Assembly (NCBI GenBank): GCA_937921775.1
Contig: CAKZUK010000083.1
Location: forward strand, 1 to 64,000
Direction of reading: 5' to 3'
DNA length: 64,000 nucleotides
Source of the DNA: an uncultured Saprospiraceae bacterium
GTDB lineage: Bacteria > Bacteroidota > Bacteroidia > Chitinophagales > Saprospiraceae
Shown here: piece by piece, positions 35,826-45,807 of the stretch
How positions within the stretch are numbered: position 1 is the first letter of the stretch
How the letters are laid out: every line of letters starts with the position of its first letter
The notes under the pieces: generated by a model
Databases searched by the model: none
What the model saw: only the letters and a program-made list of their open reading frames with translations
What the model was told of the DNA's origin: nothing
Translations under genes and position numbers: made by a program

Positions 35826-35923
35826 ATGAAAAAAATGACTAAAAACCGATCTTCTTTTCTTAATTTCTTTTTTCTTTTTCTCTCAAATTAACGCCCAGGT
35901 TGACCCAACCGTAGATGAATTTA
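35826..35923 (+). pseudogene. Out-of-frame signal peptide of the downstream T9SS hydrolase gene
   Basis: ATG 35826 begins MKKMTKNRSSFLNFFFLFLS and then stops (TAA, 35889-35891). One base less in the T-rich tract 35864-35880 would make it run into FFSQINAQ-VDPTVDEF and on into the long frame that I can read from 35923. The long frame is open upstream to TGA 35836 but has no start codon there. The authentic gene very probably begins at 35826 with a frameshift in between. Confidence 0.7.
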
Positions 35924-38900
35924 TGGGGGTCAATTGGCAATCTAATTTCTCACCAGATGGAACAGAATGTGTCGGCTTTGTCAGGGAGTTTAGTCGTTGG
36001 TTTGATACTCAGAGAGAGGGCGCTAATCCTAATCCTCCAGCGGGAAGTTTGTATCCAGATGAGTGCCTTAGTTTTAATCCGGATGAGGGAATTCCAGCAG
36101 AGTTGGACTTTTATTATCAGGAATTATTTAATCAAGGGATAGATATCTCACCTGCTATGATGAGTACCCTGCCCACTTATTCCGGCAACACTTCTACCAA
36201 TCCACTGGAAAGAGAAAGCTGGATTCCACTTCAGCATGAAATAAATCCAGATAATAATGATGAATGGGAAGTAAATGAGGACGATGATTTTAATACCACA
36301 AATGACGCCGAAATACCAGCGAACTATGTAGAGCGAGCAGATTGGATGTATCATTATGTTGCTCGTTATGGGGGTGGCAATGTACCGCTCTGTGAGATTA
36401 AGGTATGTTCTGATGATTTGTTACCAGACGAATCGAATTCAGGAATTTTAAGGTATGTAGAAAGCTGGAATGAGCCTAATCGTACCTGGACGGGAGTTCA
36501 GGGGGACTTTACACCAGAGGAATATGCAGCGATGGCCAGTTGTGATTTTGATGGTCATGAAAATACAGTTATTGCTACAGGTACATGTAATTCAAACGAT
36601 ATTAGCTACCCAGTTGGTGTGGTGAATGCTGATCAGAATATACGTTTTGTAATGGGAGCTCCTTTTGATATTGAATATTCGGATGCTACAGGAACGCAAG
36701 GGAACGGAGGTTTTAATGTTTGGGATATCTGGGTCGAACCTATGATTACCTGGTTTGAAAATAATAGAACAGATCAGGTATTTATTTTTGATGTACTCAA
36801 CTTCCATCATTATTCAACATCAGACCCTGCAAATCCAACTGGAGGAAGCTGGATCTGCCCCGAACAAGATCAACTAAGGTTGAAACTTGAAGATATATTT
36901 GACGAAATGGAAGACAGAGGGTGGAAAAATAATGTAAACAACCCAGATGAAAACAGAGAGTTTTGGGTTTCTGAATTTGGGTATGATACAGACGAGTCTG
37001 AAACGAATGGCTGGGATTTTGGTAATCCAACACCTAATGGAATGCCTACTCCTACAGACCCAGTTTTTGGTAATTTATTTCCTGAAGACTTACAGGCTCA
37101 ATGGACCGTTCGGTCCTATTTAGAAATGCTGGCTGCCGGAGTAGATCGTGCCATGGTGCATGAGCTTAATGATGTAATACCTGCTGAAAGTTCGGCTGCT
37201 GGATGGGATCAAAAAACAGGCTTGATAACCTTGGAGGGTCTTCCTAAGGCATCCTGGTATTTTGTTTATTCTATGAGAAATATTTTGGAAGGGTTTAGAT
37301 ATGCAGGAGATGAGTCCGAAAATTGTACTTATACCATTAGTGATGCTACCAATTGCGATCCTGCTGATCCATTGAAGCCTACTCGGATATATCGGTTTGA
37401 AAATGACATGACAAATGAAACGGTTTGGGTAGTTTGGAGTCCTACTACTTGTGACATTGTACCATATGAAGTTGAAATAAATTTATTAAGTGGTACTGGG
37501 GAGGCTACCGGTTTGCGTTTAGCTGCACCAAATATAGACGGAGTAATAGAAGCGCCAGTTTCGATAGTTGGTAATATAGCAACAGTTATGGCATCAGAAA
37601 CGCCGCTATTTTTGGTTGAAGAAACTTTGACACCACCACCTTGCCCCGAAGTTTCAGTAACCGATGTAAATTGTGGCTCCATCTCTTTTGATATAGATTT
37701 AGCAATAGGCCAGAGTTATGATAGTTATCAAATATGGTATGGTCAACCTGCTGATCCAAACATTCCAGATTTTTCAGCTTTGGGAGGGGATTTGAATTTA
37801 TTTGGTAACATTTCTGGAGATGCAACAAGTACAACTATTACAGGACTTGAGAGCGGAACTACATATTCAATATATTTTGTTCCTCAAAGTCCTAATGGAA
37901 TACCAGCCGAGCTTTGTTTTCAGACAGTGACAACAACTGACGCCGGCTCAATTTGTAGAATCGATGTGAATGATCCATCCGTTGCATCAATTACTTATAT
38001 TCAAGTTGATAATGATCCTGTTCAACAAGATAATTTATTTGATAATCAGGACTTAGATTTCTGTAATGGACTTCCAGATTTGAGTACTCAAATTCCTGAC
38101 CCAACCGACCCAACTCAGTTAATAGATGAGTTTCCAATGTGGTATAGGTATGCTGATTTTGCTCAAATAACAATTGACTTTACTCAAAGCTATACATTTG
38201 ATAATTTCTTTTTCTTCGACGGAACAAGTAGCGGCGTGTTTACAGTAGAATTTTGGAACGGTTCTGAATGGGAGCTATTATTTAATCATTTTACGAGTCT
38301 TTTGGAAGAGTGGAATTCTGTAAGTGACTTTGAACAACCATCAGAAGGTATAAATCGAATAAGACTTACAGCTCAATCAGATAGAGCGAGACTTAGAGAA
38401 CTATTCATCTGCGGACAACCAGCCTGTGATGTTTATGAAGCAAGAGTAGATAACGTGACAGCTGACTGTAGCTCTGCAATCGTAAATATGGATGAACCAC
38501 CACCGTCATGTAATACTTCATTTGATCTAAGGGTAACTGAACAAGATGATCTTACGGGAGGTGTAACGATTCCAGTAACTAATCAAACAAGTGTTCAGGT
38601 TCCTGCATCATCAGTCAATTACGGGGATGCATTAATCCCAAATATTACTTATTATGCTGGTACAAATGGAGGTGGCGTCACCACCTTCACCACAGCTTCA
38701 AATGGCACCGGCTGCATCCAAGGAGCAAATCTCCTAGCAGGAGGCGTCTTCGGCTGCACTTCAAGAGGATTTATAGTACCTGGCAACGTTCCTCAAAATG
38801 CTAGGATTCAATTCTGGTTGTCTCCAACTCAAAAAGAATTTATGACAACAGAACACCCACTTGTTTCAGACCCTGATGCAATTACTCAAATTGTAACATT

Positions 38901-39645
38901 AGAACCTTGGAACTTTGGTTATTATTTGGCAACTCTTACAGGATTAGAAAATGGAGCGACTTACACCGGAGTCTATCGATATATCACTGAAACTGAATCG
39001 TCTGAATTATATACAGGCTTCGGTAGTTCCTCGACCTTTACTTTTAAAGTCTATGGCCCAACCAGATGGCCTTCAGGTGATTGCGGAGGCTCCACCTCAT
39101 TAGTAACCGATGATTGTGAAATAGTAGCTGCAATAGTAGAAGAAACTCAAACAACAGGATCCTACGAATTTTCAGAAAGAACAAACACATCCAGCACACC
39201 AACAATAGGAGCACTCGCCTCAGCAACAACCTCAGCTACAGGTAGCGATATCTACTATGAATTTCAAAATTCAAGTCAAATAAAATATTTGTATTGGAGA
39301 TGGGTAGATGTGAATACCGTTAAACCATGGGAATGGATAGAAACAGATTATGACCCTTGTGCACCAGTTGTTGGAAAAAGCGACGACTCAAATATTAACA
39401 ACAGACAAATCATTGCTAGAATCTATCCCAACCCATCAAAGTCAATACTTAATTTGCTATGTGATGATTACCTAGTTTCTGAATTATTTAGCATAGACGG
39501 CAGAAAACTAGCACTACGTTTAATAAAACAATCAGCCAATGAATATCAATTTGACACCAGTCAATTGCCAGATGGCATGTACTTCATGCAAATTACAAAT
39601 AGTGCAGGTGAGCGGGAAGCTTTGCGATTTGTAGTGCAGCGATAG
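35923..39645 (+). CDS. T9SS type A secreted clan-A-like glycoside hydrolase, signal peptide out of frame
   Basis: 1240 residues from the first in-frame ATG, 35923. Residues 1 to about 510 look like a glycosidase barrel: ESWNEPNRTW (near 182) gives the usual Asn-Glu acid/base, and FWVSEFGYDTD (near 348) a plausible nucleophile Glu. A beta-sandwich, a fibronectin-III-like module (ITGLESGTTYSIYFVP), a discoidin-like region and further Ig-like parts follow. It ends in IYPNPSKSILNL and LPDGMYFMQI, the type A sorting domain. T9SS export needs a Sec signal peptide, which lies just upstream in another frame. As written the protein would stay inside the cell. A GH5/GH39-type activity is a guess. Confidence 0.8.
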   Translation: MGVNWQSNFSPDGTECVGFVREFSRWFDTQREGANPNPPAGSLYPDECLSFNPDEGIPAELDFYYQELFNQGIDISPAMMSTLPTYSGNTSTNPLERESWIPLQHEINPDNNDEWEVNEDDDFNTTNDAEIPANYVERADWMYHYVARYGGGNVPLCEIKVCSDDLLPDESNSGILRYVESWNEPNRTWTGVQGDFTPEEYAAMASCDFDGHENTVIATGTCNSNDISYPVGVVNADQNIRFVMGAPFDIEYSDATGTQGNGGFNVWDIWVEPMITWFENNRTDQVFIFDVLNFHHYSTSDPANPTGGSWICPEQDQLRLKLEDIFDEMEDRGWKNNVNNPDENREFWVSEFGYDTDESETNGWDFGNPTPNGMPTPTDPVFGNLFPEDLQAQWTVRSYLEMLAAGVDRAMVHELNDVIPAESSAAGWDQKTGLITLEGLPKASWYFVYSMRNILEGFRYAGDESENCTYTISDATNCDPADPLKPTRIYRFENDMTNETVWVVWSPTTCDIVPYEVEINLLSGTGEATGLRLAAPNIDGVIEAPVSIVGNIATVMASETPLFLVEETLTPPPCPEVSVTDVNCGSISFDIDLAIGQSYDSYQIWYGQPADPNIPDFSALGGDLNLFGNISGDATSTTITGLESGTTYSIYFVPQSPNGIPAELCFQTVTTTDAGSICRIDVNDPSVASITYIQVDNDPVQQDNLFDNQDLDFCNGLPDLSTQIPDPTDPTQLIDEFPMWYRYADFAQITIDFTQSYTFDNFFFFDGTSSGVFTVEFWNGSEWELLFNHFTSLLEEWNSVSDFEQPSEGINRIRLTAQSDRARLRELFICGQPACDVYEARVDNVTADCSSAIVNMDEPPPSCNTSFDLRVTEQDDLTGGVTIPVTNQTSVQVPASSVNYGDALIPNITYYAGTNGGGVTTFTTASNGTGCIQGANLLAGGVFGCTSRGFIVPGNVPQNARIQFWLSPTQKEFMTTEHPLVSDPDAITQIVTLEPWNFGYYLATLTGLENGATYTGVYRYITETESSELYTGFGSSSTFTFKVYGPTRWPSGDCGGSTSLVTDDCEIVAAIVEETQTTGSYEFSERTNTSSTPTIGALASATTSATGSDIYYEFQNSSQIKYLYWRWVDVNTVKPWEWIETDYDPCAPVVGKSDDSNINNRQIIARIYPNPSKSILNLLCDDYLVSELFSIDGRKLALRLIKQSANEYQFDTSQLPDGMYFMQITNSAGEREALRFVVQR

Positions 39646-39666
39646 ATTTAATATTCCCTTAATAAT

Positions 39667-39707
39667 AAAACGCTCTAGTCATGTTTTATCATGGCTAGAG
39701 CGTTTTT
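39667..39707. terminator. Bidirectional terminator between convergent genes
   Basis: AAAACGCTCTAG (39667-39678) pairs with CTAGAGCGTTTT (39695-39706), extended by an inner CATG stem, and T-rich on exit. It ends the secreted hydrolase gene and may also serve the aminopeptidase gene ending at 39798. Confidence 0.8.
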
Positions 39708-39797
39708 GTTTTTACTCAAATCAAAATCAAGATGGTACAATAAAGAGGAATTCCGCGATCAAATGAAAGGGACACCAACCCCTGATTCAAAATATAT

Positions 39798-41576
39798 CTA
39801 TATCGCCCGACACATCTCTCGCATCCACTCCACCTCCTCCGCATCCAATCTAGGAGATAATTTTTCAAAGACCTCTTTATGGTATTCGTTAAGCCAGCTT
39901 TTCTCGCTACCTTCCATTAAGTCAATATCAATGAGATTTGTATCAATCGGAAACAAAGTCATGGTTCTATGTTTTAGGAAAGTACCATAGTCCGTTTTTG
40001 AAGCGACTTCAGTGACAACCAGATTTTCAATTCGAATACCATATTCACCCGTCTTATAAAAACCTGGTTCGTTGGAAGTAAACATGCCGGGTTGTAATAT
40101 AGTAGAGCCACGAGCGGTGGTGATGCTTGTCGCAAAACCTTGAGGTCCCTCATGAACATTCAGGAAGAATCCAACACCGTGACCAGTTCCATGTCCATAA
40201 TCAAGGCCATGCTTCCAAAGATGTTGACGGGCAAAAGCATCGAGTTGTATGCCTTTAGTGCCATGTGGAAATTGTAAACTTGACAAAGCGATGTGTCCTT
40301 TTAGTACAAGTGTGAAGTTTCGTTTTTGTTCGTCAGTTGCTGTTCCTAGTACCGTGGTACGTGTTATGTCTGTGGTACCATCCATGTACTGTCCGCCAGA
40401 ATCTAGCAAGAGGATACCTTCCTTTTTAATCTCAGCACAAGTGACAGGTGCGGGGCTGTAATGTACAATGGCGCCATTGCCCTTGTAGCCAACGATAGCG
40501 CCAAAGCTCTCACCATAATAATCACCCTGCGCTGCCCTAAAGCCTGCTAGCTTTTCAGCAACTTCAACTTCAGGGACACCTCGTTCGTCGAGCGTCTTAT
40601 CCAGCCAACGATAAAGTCGAGTCAAGGCCACGCCATCCTTTAGCATTGCATTTTCGATATGTGCCAACTCTGTTACATTCTTAATGGCTTTCAAGCTCAT
40701 GGTAATATTAGAACCAGAAACGATTTGCGCTGGCGTTATTGAGTTGTACAAACTAATATTTGTGCTACCATTGTGAATTTGGATGGTTTTGCCAGAAGGT
40801 AATTCATTTAAAAATGCATGGACACTTTCGTAAGCATGTAGTTCAACACCATCGGATTTTAAAGTATTCGACAGTAGTTCATTTAGTTTACTTTGTTTGA
40901 TGAAGAGATGCGTTTTCTCTTGACCAATAATAACATAAGCAATAGTTACTGGATTGCATTGGACGTCATTTGACCGAATATTGAGCAACCATGCGATGTC
41001 ATCCAATGTTGAAATCAAATGGTAGTCGGCTTTCATCTGTTCTCTAAGCAAATTTATTTTATCTCTGCGACCAATACCGGCAAAGCGTAGCTCATGCTCA
41101 AAGACTTGATTGTCTGGTAATGGCTCTCGATCTTTCCAGATGTCATTGATTAGATCAAGCTCATGGTTTATTTTGATGTTTTTTTCTTTAAAGGCATCTT
41201 CAAGAGCCCTCACTTGCGCTATAGAGAAAGTAGTGCCGTCGAGGCCTACCACACTTCCACTCCGAAGATTGGTCACTAGCCAACCAATATGTTCAGGGGC
41301 ATGAGGAATAATTTGTTTGTGCAAAACCATCTCACTATCCTTGAGTTCTTCATCTGCCGTTAGAAAATACCTGGAGTCAGTCCAAAGGCCAGCATGGTCG
41401 TTTGTAATTACTGCCGTACCAGCAGAACCAGAGAAACCACTTATCCATTCACGGGATTTCCAATGATTTGCGGTGTATTCGCTTTGGTGAGGATCTCCGC
41501 TAGGGACAAGGTAAGCATCCAGTTGTTGAGACTTCATAGCAAGTCTAAGTGCTGCGATTTTTTGATTGGTATTCAT
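39798..41576 (-). CDS. Xaa-Pro aminopeptidase P (M24 family)
   Basis: 592 residues. It removes an N-terminal residue that precedes proline. Two creatinase-N-like domains come first (MNTNQKI to about 300), then the pita-bread catalytic domain. Metal ligands are visible in DSGGQYMDGTTDITRT (two Asp), HGTGHGVG (His), NEPGFY (Glu) and GIRIEN (Glu). The three-domain length of about 600 matches the long eukaryote-like aminopeptidase P found in Bacteroidota. ATG 41576, no signal peptide. It is divergent from rpoN across a 449-base gap. Confidence 0.93.
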   Translation of the reverse strand: MNTNQKIAALRLAMKSQQLDAYLVPSGDPHQSEYTANHWKSREWISGFSGSAGTAVITNDHAGLWTDSRYFLTADEELKDSEMVLHKQIIPHAPEHIGWLVTNLRSGSVVGLDGTTFSIAQVRALEDAFKEKNIKINHELDLINDIWKDREPLPDNQVFEHELRFAGIGRRDKINLLREQMKADYHLISTLDDIAWLLNIRSNDVQCNPVTIAYVIIGQEKTHLFIKQSKLNELLSNTLKSDGVELHAYESVHAFLNELPSGKTIQIHNGSTNISLYNSITPAQIVSGSNITMSLKAIKNVTELAHIENAMLKDGVALTRLYRWLDKTLDERGVPEVEVAEKLAGFRAAQGDYYGESFGAIVGYKGNGAIVHYSPAPVTCAEIKKEGILLLDSGGQYMDGTTDITRTTVLGTATDEQKRNFTLVLKGHIALSSLQFPHGTKGIQLDAFARQHLWKHGLDYGHGTGHGVGFFLNVHEGPQGFATSITTARGSTILQPGMFTSNEPGFYKTGEYGIRIENLVVTEVASKTDYGTFLKHRTMTLFPIDTNLIDIDLMEGSEKSWLNEYHKEVFEKLSPRLDAEEVEWMREMCRAI

Positions 41577-42025
41577 TGATTTGCTTATTGATAGATTTTA
41601 ATAATTAGTTTTCTATGTCACAAAAAACGAGATCGAATTATTGGCGATTTTGACTTGAAATAGTGTAGGTACTCATTGAGATAGAGCCATAAATAAAAGA
41701 ACAGATATTTTTTTTACATATAAATAATCGCTGTTTTCCTCATCTTTTCGACTTTTTTGGCATATTTTTTGATAAAAAGCGAGCTCGGCACTGGACAAGT
41801 TAGGGTAAATGGCTTATATTGCAGTATACAACAGCCAAAATCATAACCATTCCTTTATTTTACTGTCACTATTGTAGACACTTAAGAGCCTCCCATTAGA
41901 AGAAACGTTATTGTTTTTACGAAATGTACCCCTCTTTTTTGTCCTTTTCTAGGGACGTATCTTTCTTATCACAGGAAGATAGGATAATATGATTACAAAA
42001 CTCAGGAGAAAACCTAAAATTACAG
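41577..42025. other. Divergent intergenic region between aminopeptidase P and rpoN
   Basis: AT-rich, no gene. Small hairpins occur near the rpoN end: GTCC/GGAC around 41942-41956 and TATCTTTC facing GGAAGATA around 41958-41981. No clean TAnnTTTG promoter was found on either strand. Confidence 0.4.
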
Positions 42026-43558
42026 ATGCTGAAGCAAAACCTTAGTCACAAGATGCTCCAAAAGCTGTCACCGCAGCAGATTCAGTTAATGAAACTGCTA
42101 CAGATTCCGACAGCGACATTAGAGCAAAGAGTTAAAGAAGAATTAGAAGCCAATCCTGCTCTTGAGGAAGGCGAAGAAAACGAAGAACATGAAATCATAG
42201 CTGGTGGAGATGATAACACTAATTATGAGGAAGAGGACTTCAAGGCAGCCGAAGACCCTGATCCAGTAAGGGAAGAGGAATTTGAATTAGATGATTACCT
42301 CACTGAATATATTGAGGACGATCCATCTAGTTATAAATTAAAAGCGAATAATTATTCTGCAGATGAGGAAGACAAAAGTATTCCAATCGCTGTTGAAGAT
42401 ACTTTTCATGAATATCTGGAAACCCAATTGGGTATGTTGGAACTGGAAGACGATCGTATGCTTGCCATTGCCAAGCAGATTATCGGGAGTATAGATGATG
42501 ACGGTTACCTAAGAAGAGAACCAGATGCCATTATTGATGATTTATTATTCGCTCAAAATATTAAAGCCTCTGAACAAGAAATCCTTACACTATTAAAATT
42601 GATCCAACGTTTTGATCCACCTGGTATTGGTGCAATGGATCTTAGAGAATGTTTGTTGATTCAATTACAAAATCGATTAGAATCAAACGTACCACCAATT
42701 TCGGAGGAAGAACAAGAAAGTTACAACTTGGCGATTCGAATCATTGACGAATACTTTAATGAGTTTTCAAAAAAGCATTATCAAAAGCTGCAACGATACC
42801 TTGGTATAACTGAAAAACAACTGAAGTGGGCAATTGATGAAATTCTTAAGCTGAATCCGAAACCAGCAAGTGGACACTCGAGCAACAATCGAAACACTTA
42901 CTACATCGTACCCGATTTTACAATTGTAAATCGCGATGGTGAACTTGACTTGACACTGAACTCAAGAAATGCACCTGACTTAAGAATCAATGAGCATTAC
43001 AAAGACATGCTAATCTCTTATAAAGTCAACAAGCAAAAAAAGAAATCAGACAAGCGAGAAAAAGAAGCAGTGCTTTTTATCAAGCAAAAGATAGATTCAG
43101 CTAAATGGTTTATCGATGCGATTCGTCAACGTCAGCAAACGATGTACAAAACGATGTATTCGATCATGCAGTATCAGTACGATTTCTTCCTTTCGGGGGA
43201 TCAAAAGAAATTACGACCAATGATTCTGAAGGATATTGCGGATATCACAGGCTTGGACATTTCTACAGTTTCTAGAGTTGCAAATAGTAAATTTGTACAA
43301 ACGGAATTTGGAACTAAGCGCTTAAAAGATTTCTTTTCAGAATCTCTTCAAACAAGCTCTGGAGAAGAAGTTTCGACCTTAGAGGTTAAAAAGATTTTGA
43401 CAGAAATCATTAGCGAAGAAAATAAAAAGAAACCTTTCTCTGATGAGAAGTTGAAAAACATCTTGCAAGAAAAAGGCTACAATATTGCACGTAGAACTGT
43501 TGCTAAATACCGAGAGCAATTAAACGTTCCGGTAGCACGATTGAGAAAAGAATTGTAA
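42026..43558 (+). CDS. rpoN: RNA polymerase sigma-54 factor RpoN
   Basis: 510 residues. Region I is Gln/Leu-rich (LSPQQIQLMKLLQIPTATLE), an acidic region II follows (about 50-115), then the core-binding domain, a helix-turn-helix (ISTVSRVANSKFVQT) and the RpoN box ARRTVAKYRE near the C-terminus, which reads the -24 element. Sigma-54 needs AAA+ activators to open promoters; none lies in this window. It stands alone with its own terminator. Identity is certain; the regulon cannot be seen here. Confidence 0.96.
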   Translation: MLKQNLSHKMLQKLSPQQIQLMKLLQIPTATLEQRVKEELEANPALEEGEENEEHEIIAGGDDNTNYEEEDFKAAEDPDPVREEEFELDDYLTEYIEDDPSSYKLKANNYSADEEDKSIPIAVEDTFHEYLETQLGMLELEDDRMLAIAKQIIGSIDDDGYLRREPDAIIDDLLFAQNIKASEQEILTLLKLIQRFDPPGIGAMDLRECLLIQLQNRLESNVPPISEEEQESYNLAIRIIDEYFNEFSKKHYQKLQRYLGITEKQLKWAIDEILKLNPKPASGHSSNNRNTYYIVPDFTIVNRDGELDLTLNSRNAPDLRINEHYKDMLISYKVNKQKKKSDKREKEAVLFIKQKIDSAKWFIDAIRQRQQTMYKTMYSIMQYQYDFFLSGDQKKLRPMILKDIADITGLDISTVSRVANSKFVQTEFGTKRLKDFFSESLQTSSGEEVSTLEVKKILTEIISEENKKKPFSDEKLKNILQEKGYNIARRTVAKYREQLNVPVARLRKEL

Positions 43559-43583
43559 GCAAGCGACACTACACAAAATTAAT

Positions 43584-43617
43584 AATCCCGAATGTTGAAT
43601 CATCAACGTTCGGGATT
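43584..43617. terminator. Bidirectional terminator after rpoN
   Basis: AATCCCGAA (43584-43592) with GTTGA and TCAAC inside, and TTCGGGATT (43609-43617), form a stem with loop ATCA. It lies between convergent rpoN and the aminotransferase gene. The AATCCCGAA arm also occurs in the bamA terminator. Confidence 0.75.
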
Positions 43618-43645
43618 TGTTATTTATAGAATAAGAGAATAGAGC

Positions 43646-44851
43646 TTATAAAGTCTTTTGGGTTTGATATGCTTTTTCCAAACCTCTAAGAATGATCGCA
43701 CAAGCCGTTCGAATTTCGTTTTCGCTAATAATCAAAGGAGGAGCGATCCGCAGACATCGATCATTGAATAAGAACCAATCCGTAATCAAACCATCAGCCA
43801 TACAATGCTTGATTGTACTCATTACAAGTTCTGAACTATCTAGATCAACTGCCATAAACAAGCCCCAGCTACGCAATTCTTTTATAGCAGGATGGATTAA
43901 CAGACTTCTAAATAGTTTTTCTTTTTCCTTTACTTTCGAGATCCATTCGCCTTCCAACATTTCCTCTAGATTAGCCAAAGCCGCAGCGCAAGAAACAGGG
44001 TGACCACCAAAGGTTGTTATGTGCCCAAGCACAGGCTCAAAGCTAAGTACCTTCATCATTTTAGCGGAAGCTACAAATGCACCGATTGGCATACCACCTC
44101 CCATGCCTTTTGCTAGTAGCAGTATATCTGGAACGACATCAAATTGCTCAAAGGCAAAGAGTGAACCTGTTCTACCGTAGCCCACTTGAATTTCATCAAA
44201 CACCAATAAAGTCCCTGTCTCATTACAACGTTGACGAAGCTTTTTTAGATAATCATTTTTCGGAACGGTGACACCACTTTCGGCTTGAACGGTTTCTACA
44301 ATAACACAGGCAGTTTTAGTTGTTATGCGATCAAGATGTGGGACTTCATTAAACTCAATATGATGGATGCCCGGAAGTAGTGGATGAAAAGGTTGTGTGA
44401 AATAAGTTTCACTCATAAGGCTAGCAGCACCTTGAGTGCTACCGTGGTAGGCATTGTAGGAGGCAATGATTTCTGGCCGGCCGGTAAAACGTTTGGCAAG
44501 TTTCATAGCACCTTCAGTAGCCTCACTTCCTGAGTTGACAAAATATACACAGTCAAGCGTGTCAGGAAGTTGTTGTGTCAATAGAGTAGCAAGTTTTATC
44601 TGAGGACTTAGAAGGTATTCCCCATAAACTAGGGTGTGTAAAAACTTATCAGCCTGATCTTTTATGGCCTGCACTATTTTGGGATGGCAGTGTCCAAGAC
44701 TGCAAACACTGATACCACTGATGATGTCAATATATTTTTTCCCTTCAGGGTCATACAAATAAATACCTTCTGCTTTTTCAACTTCGAGCATTAATGGAGC
44801 GTCGCTAGTTGGAGCAACGTGTTGGAGAAATAATTGTCGAAGATTAGGCAT
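43646..44851 (-). CDS. Class-III PLP-dependent aminotransferase
   Basis: 401 residues. PLP contacts are clear: NSGSEATEGAMKLAKR (phosphate site), FDEIQVGYGRTG (Asp219) and LLAKGMGGGMPIG with the Schiff-base Lys248. The length and motifs resemble acetylornithine/4-aminobutyrate aminotransferases. The N-terminus LFLQHVAPTSDAPLMLEVEKA is usual for Bacteroidota members annotated only as aspartate aminotransferase family. No arginine biosynthesis genes are near, so an ornithine role is not supported by context. The substrate remains open. Confidence 0.88.
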   Translation of the reverse strand: MPNLRQLFLQHVAPTSDAPLMLEVEKAEGIYLYDPEGKKYIDIISGISVCSLGHCHPKIVQAIKDQADKFLHTLVYGEYLLSPQIKLATLLTQQLPDTLDCVYFVNSGSEATEGAMKLAKRFTGRPEIIASYNAYHGSTQGAASLMSETYFTQPFHPLLPGIHHIEFNEVPHLDRITTKTACVIVETVQAESGVTVPKNDYLKKLRQRCNETGTLLVFDEIQVGYGRTGSLFAFEQFDVVPDILLLAKGMGGGMPIGAFVASAKMMKVLSFEPVLGHITTFGGHPVSCAAALANLEEMLEGEWISKVKEKEKLFRSLLIHPAIKELRSWGLFMAVDLDSSELVMSTIKHCMADGLITDWFLFNDRCLRIAPPLIISENEIRTACAIILRGLEKAYQTQKTL

Positions 44852-44907
44852 GAAGGTTTTGTGCTTATGGTGAATGAGCCCGTTTGTCGGGTAAATAATT
44901 TCTAATC

Positions 44908-45264
44908 TTAAAAAAGAAGGGCTTCATTGCCAAGGTATGCTTGCCAGAAAATAGAGAAAAGGCCAAGTACAATGTATAAAATCTGACGTATGAAAAACTT
45001 CAATTTCTTTCGATTTGGTTTGAACCCCCAGGATTCAAATAAATGCGAGTAAAAGGTAGTGTCGTCTTCCTCTTCGAGTCCGTGGACTGCGTTCATCAAG
45101 CAAGATTTGTAGATGTAGAATTGAGCTTGGATAATTCCAAAACCTAGAACCATGTATTGCCAGGAAAACAAAAAAGGGCCAGTCCATGCTGCAATAACTA
45201 AAACAACATGCAACCAGAAAACTGCTTTTCCTTTATAGTCTAAACTTACGGCTTCTTTTTTCAT
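44908..45264 (-). CDS. Small membrane protein of unknown function
   Basis: 118 residues from ATG 45264 (MKKEAVSLDYKGKA). A longer frame to 45438 would overlap the upstream gene and adds an unlikely leader, so the shorter start is chosen. About three membrane helices: FWLHVVLVIAAWTGPFLF, YMVLGFGIIQAQFYIY and ILYIVLGLFSIFWQAYL, separated by the acidic loop GLEEEDDTTFY. I do not recognise the family. It starts 11 bases after the stop of the next gene upstream, so the two form a pair. Confidence 0.6.
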   Translation of the reverse strand: MKKEAVSLDYKGKAVFWLHVVLVIAAWTGPFLFSWQYMVLGFGIIQAQFYIYKSCLMNAVHGLEEEDDTTFYSHLFESWGFKPNRKKLKFFIRQILYIVLGLFSIFWQAYLGNEALLF

Positions 45265-45274
45265 AAAAATAAAA

Positions 45275-45610
45275 TTAAAATTCGAGACCTTCGAGGTCGT
45301 CTGTTTTTTTTGGTTTATATAATGATTTAGTAATGATGCGCTGCTTCTGTCGCTCCATAATAAGTTGAGCCAAGGCAATATTTGGGGCAAGGGTAGATAG
45401 TGGGCTAAGAGCAGCTTTAATTTTATGCTCCAATACATCGAGTCGATAAAGCAGACTGAGTAGGAATTCGAGTCGATGATCGATCATATAAGCCACTTCT
45501 TCAGCCAGAATTTTAAACAATTCTTCTTCTGTCATTGGCTGATCCCCCATCTCGAGTTCAAAATCTCTCGCTATTAAGGCTTTTGCCTTTATCACAAAGT
45601 CTTCTTCCAT
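45275..45610 (-). CDS. Small helical hypothetical protein
   Basis: 111 residues from ATG 45610. Mostly charged helices (MTEEELFKILAEEVAYMID), with a heptad-like stretch FLLSLLYRLDVLEHKIKAAL. No signal peptide or membrane segment and no known family recognised. It precedes the small membrane protein by 11 bases and may act with it, for example as a soluble partner; that is inference. Confidence 0.6.
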   Translation of the reverse strand: MEEDFVIKAKALIARDFELEMGDQPMTEEELFKILAEEVAYMIDHRLEFLLSLLYRLDVLEHKIKAALSPLSTLAPNIALAQLIMERQKQRIITKSLYKPKKTDDLEGLEF

Positions 45611-45807
45611 TATTGCTATACGCTCGTTTTATTATTCAATCCCAAAAATAGTAATTAGTTTTCTACAAAAAGGAGAAAACATGTTAAACTAGTCTATTTG
45701 AAAACAGTTTATATTGAAAAAAGGAAAAAATGTTGTATTATAACATCGCAATTGCTAGGCTGTACTAATGAGTTGCTCTATTCCTAACCTACCAAAATTT
45801 AAAATAG

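Noticed and set aside
41757-41775. Possible sigma-54 promoter (TGGCAT followed by TTGAT) upstream of rpoN
   Set aside because: The -12 element has GA instead of the near-invariant GC, so the match is too weak.
45265-45438. 58-residue extension of the small membrane protein
   Set aside because: It overlaps the preceding gene in another frame; ATG 45264 gives an ordinary spacing of 11 bases.
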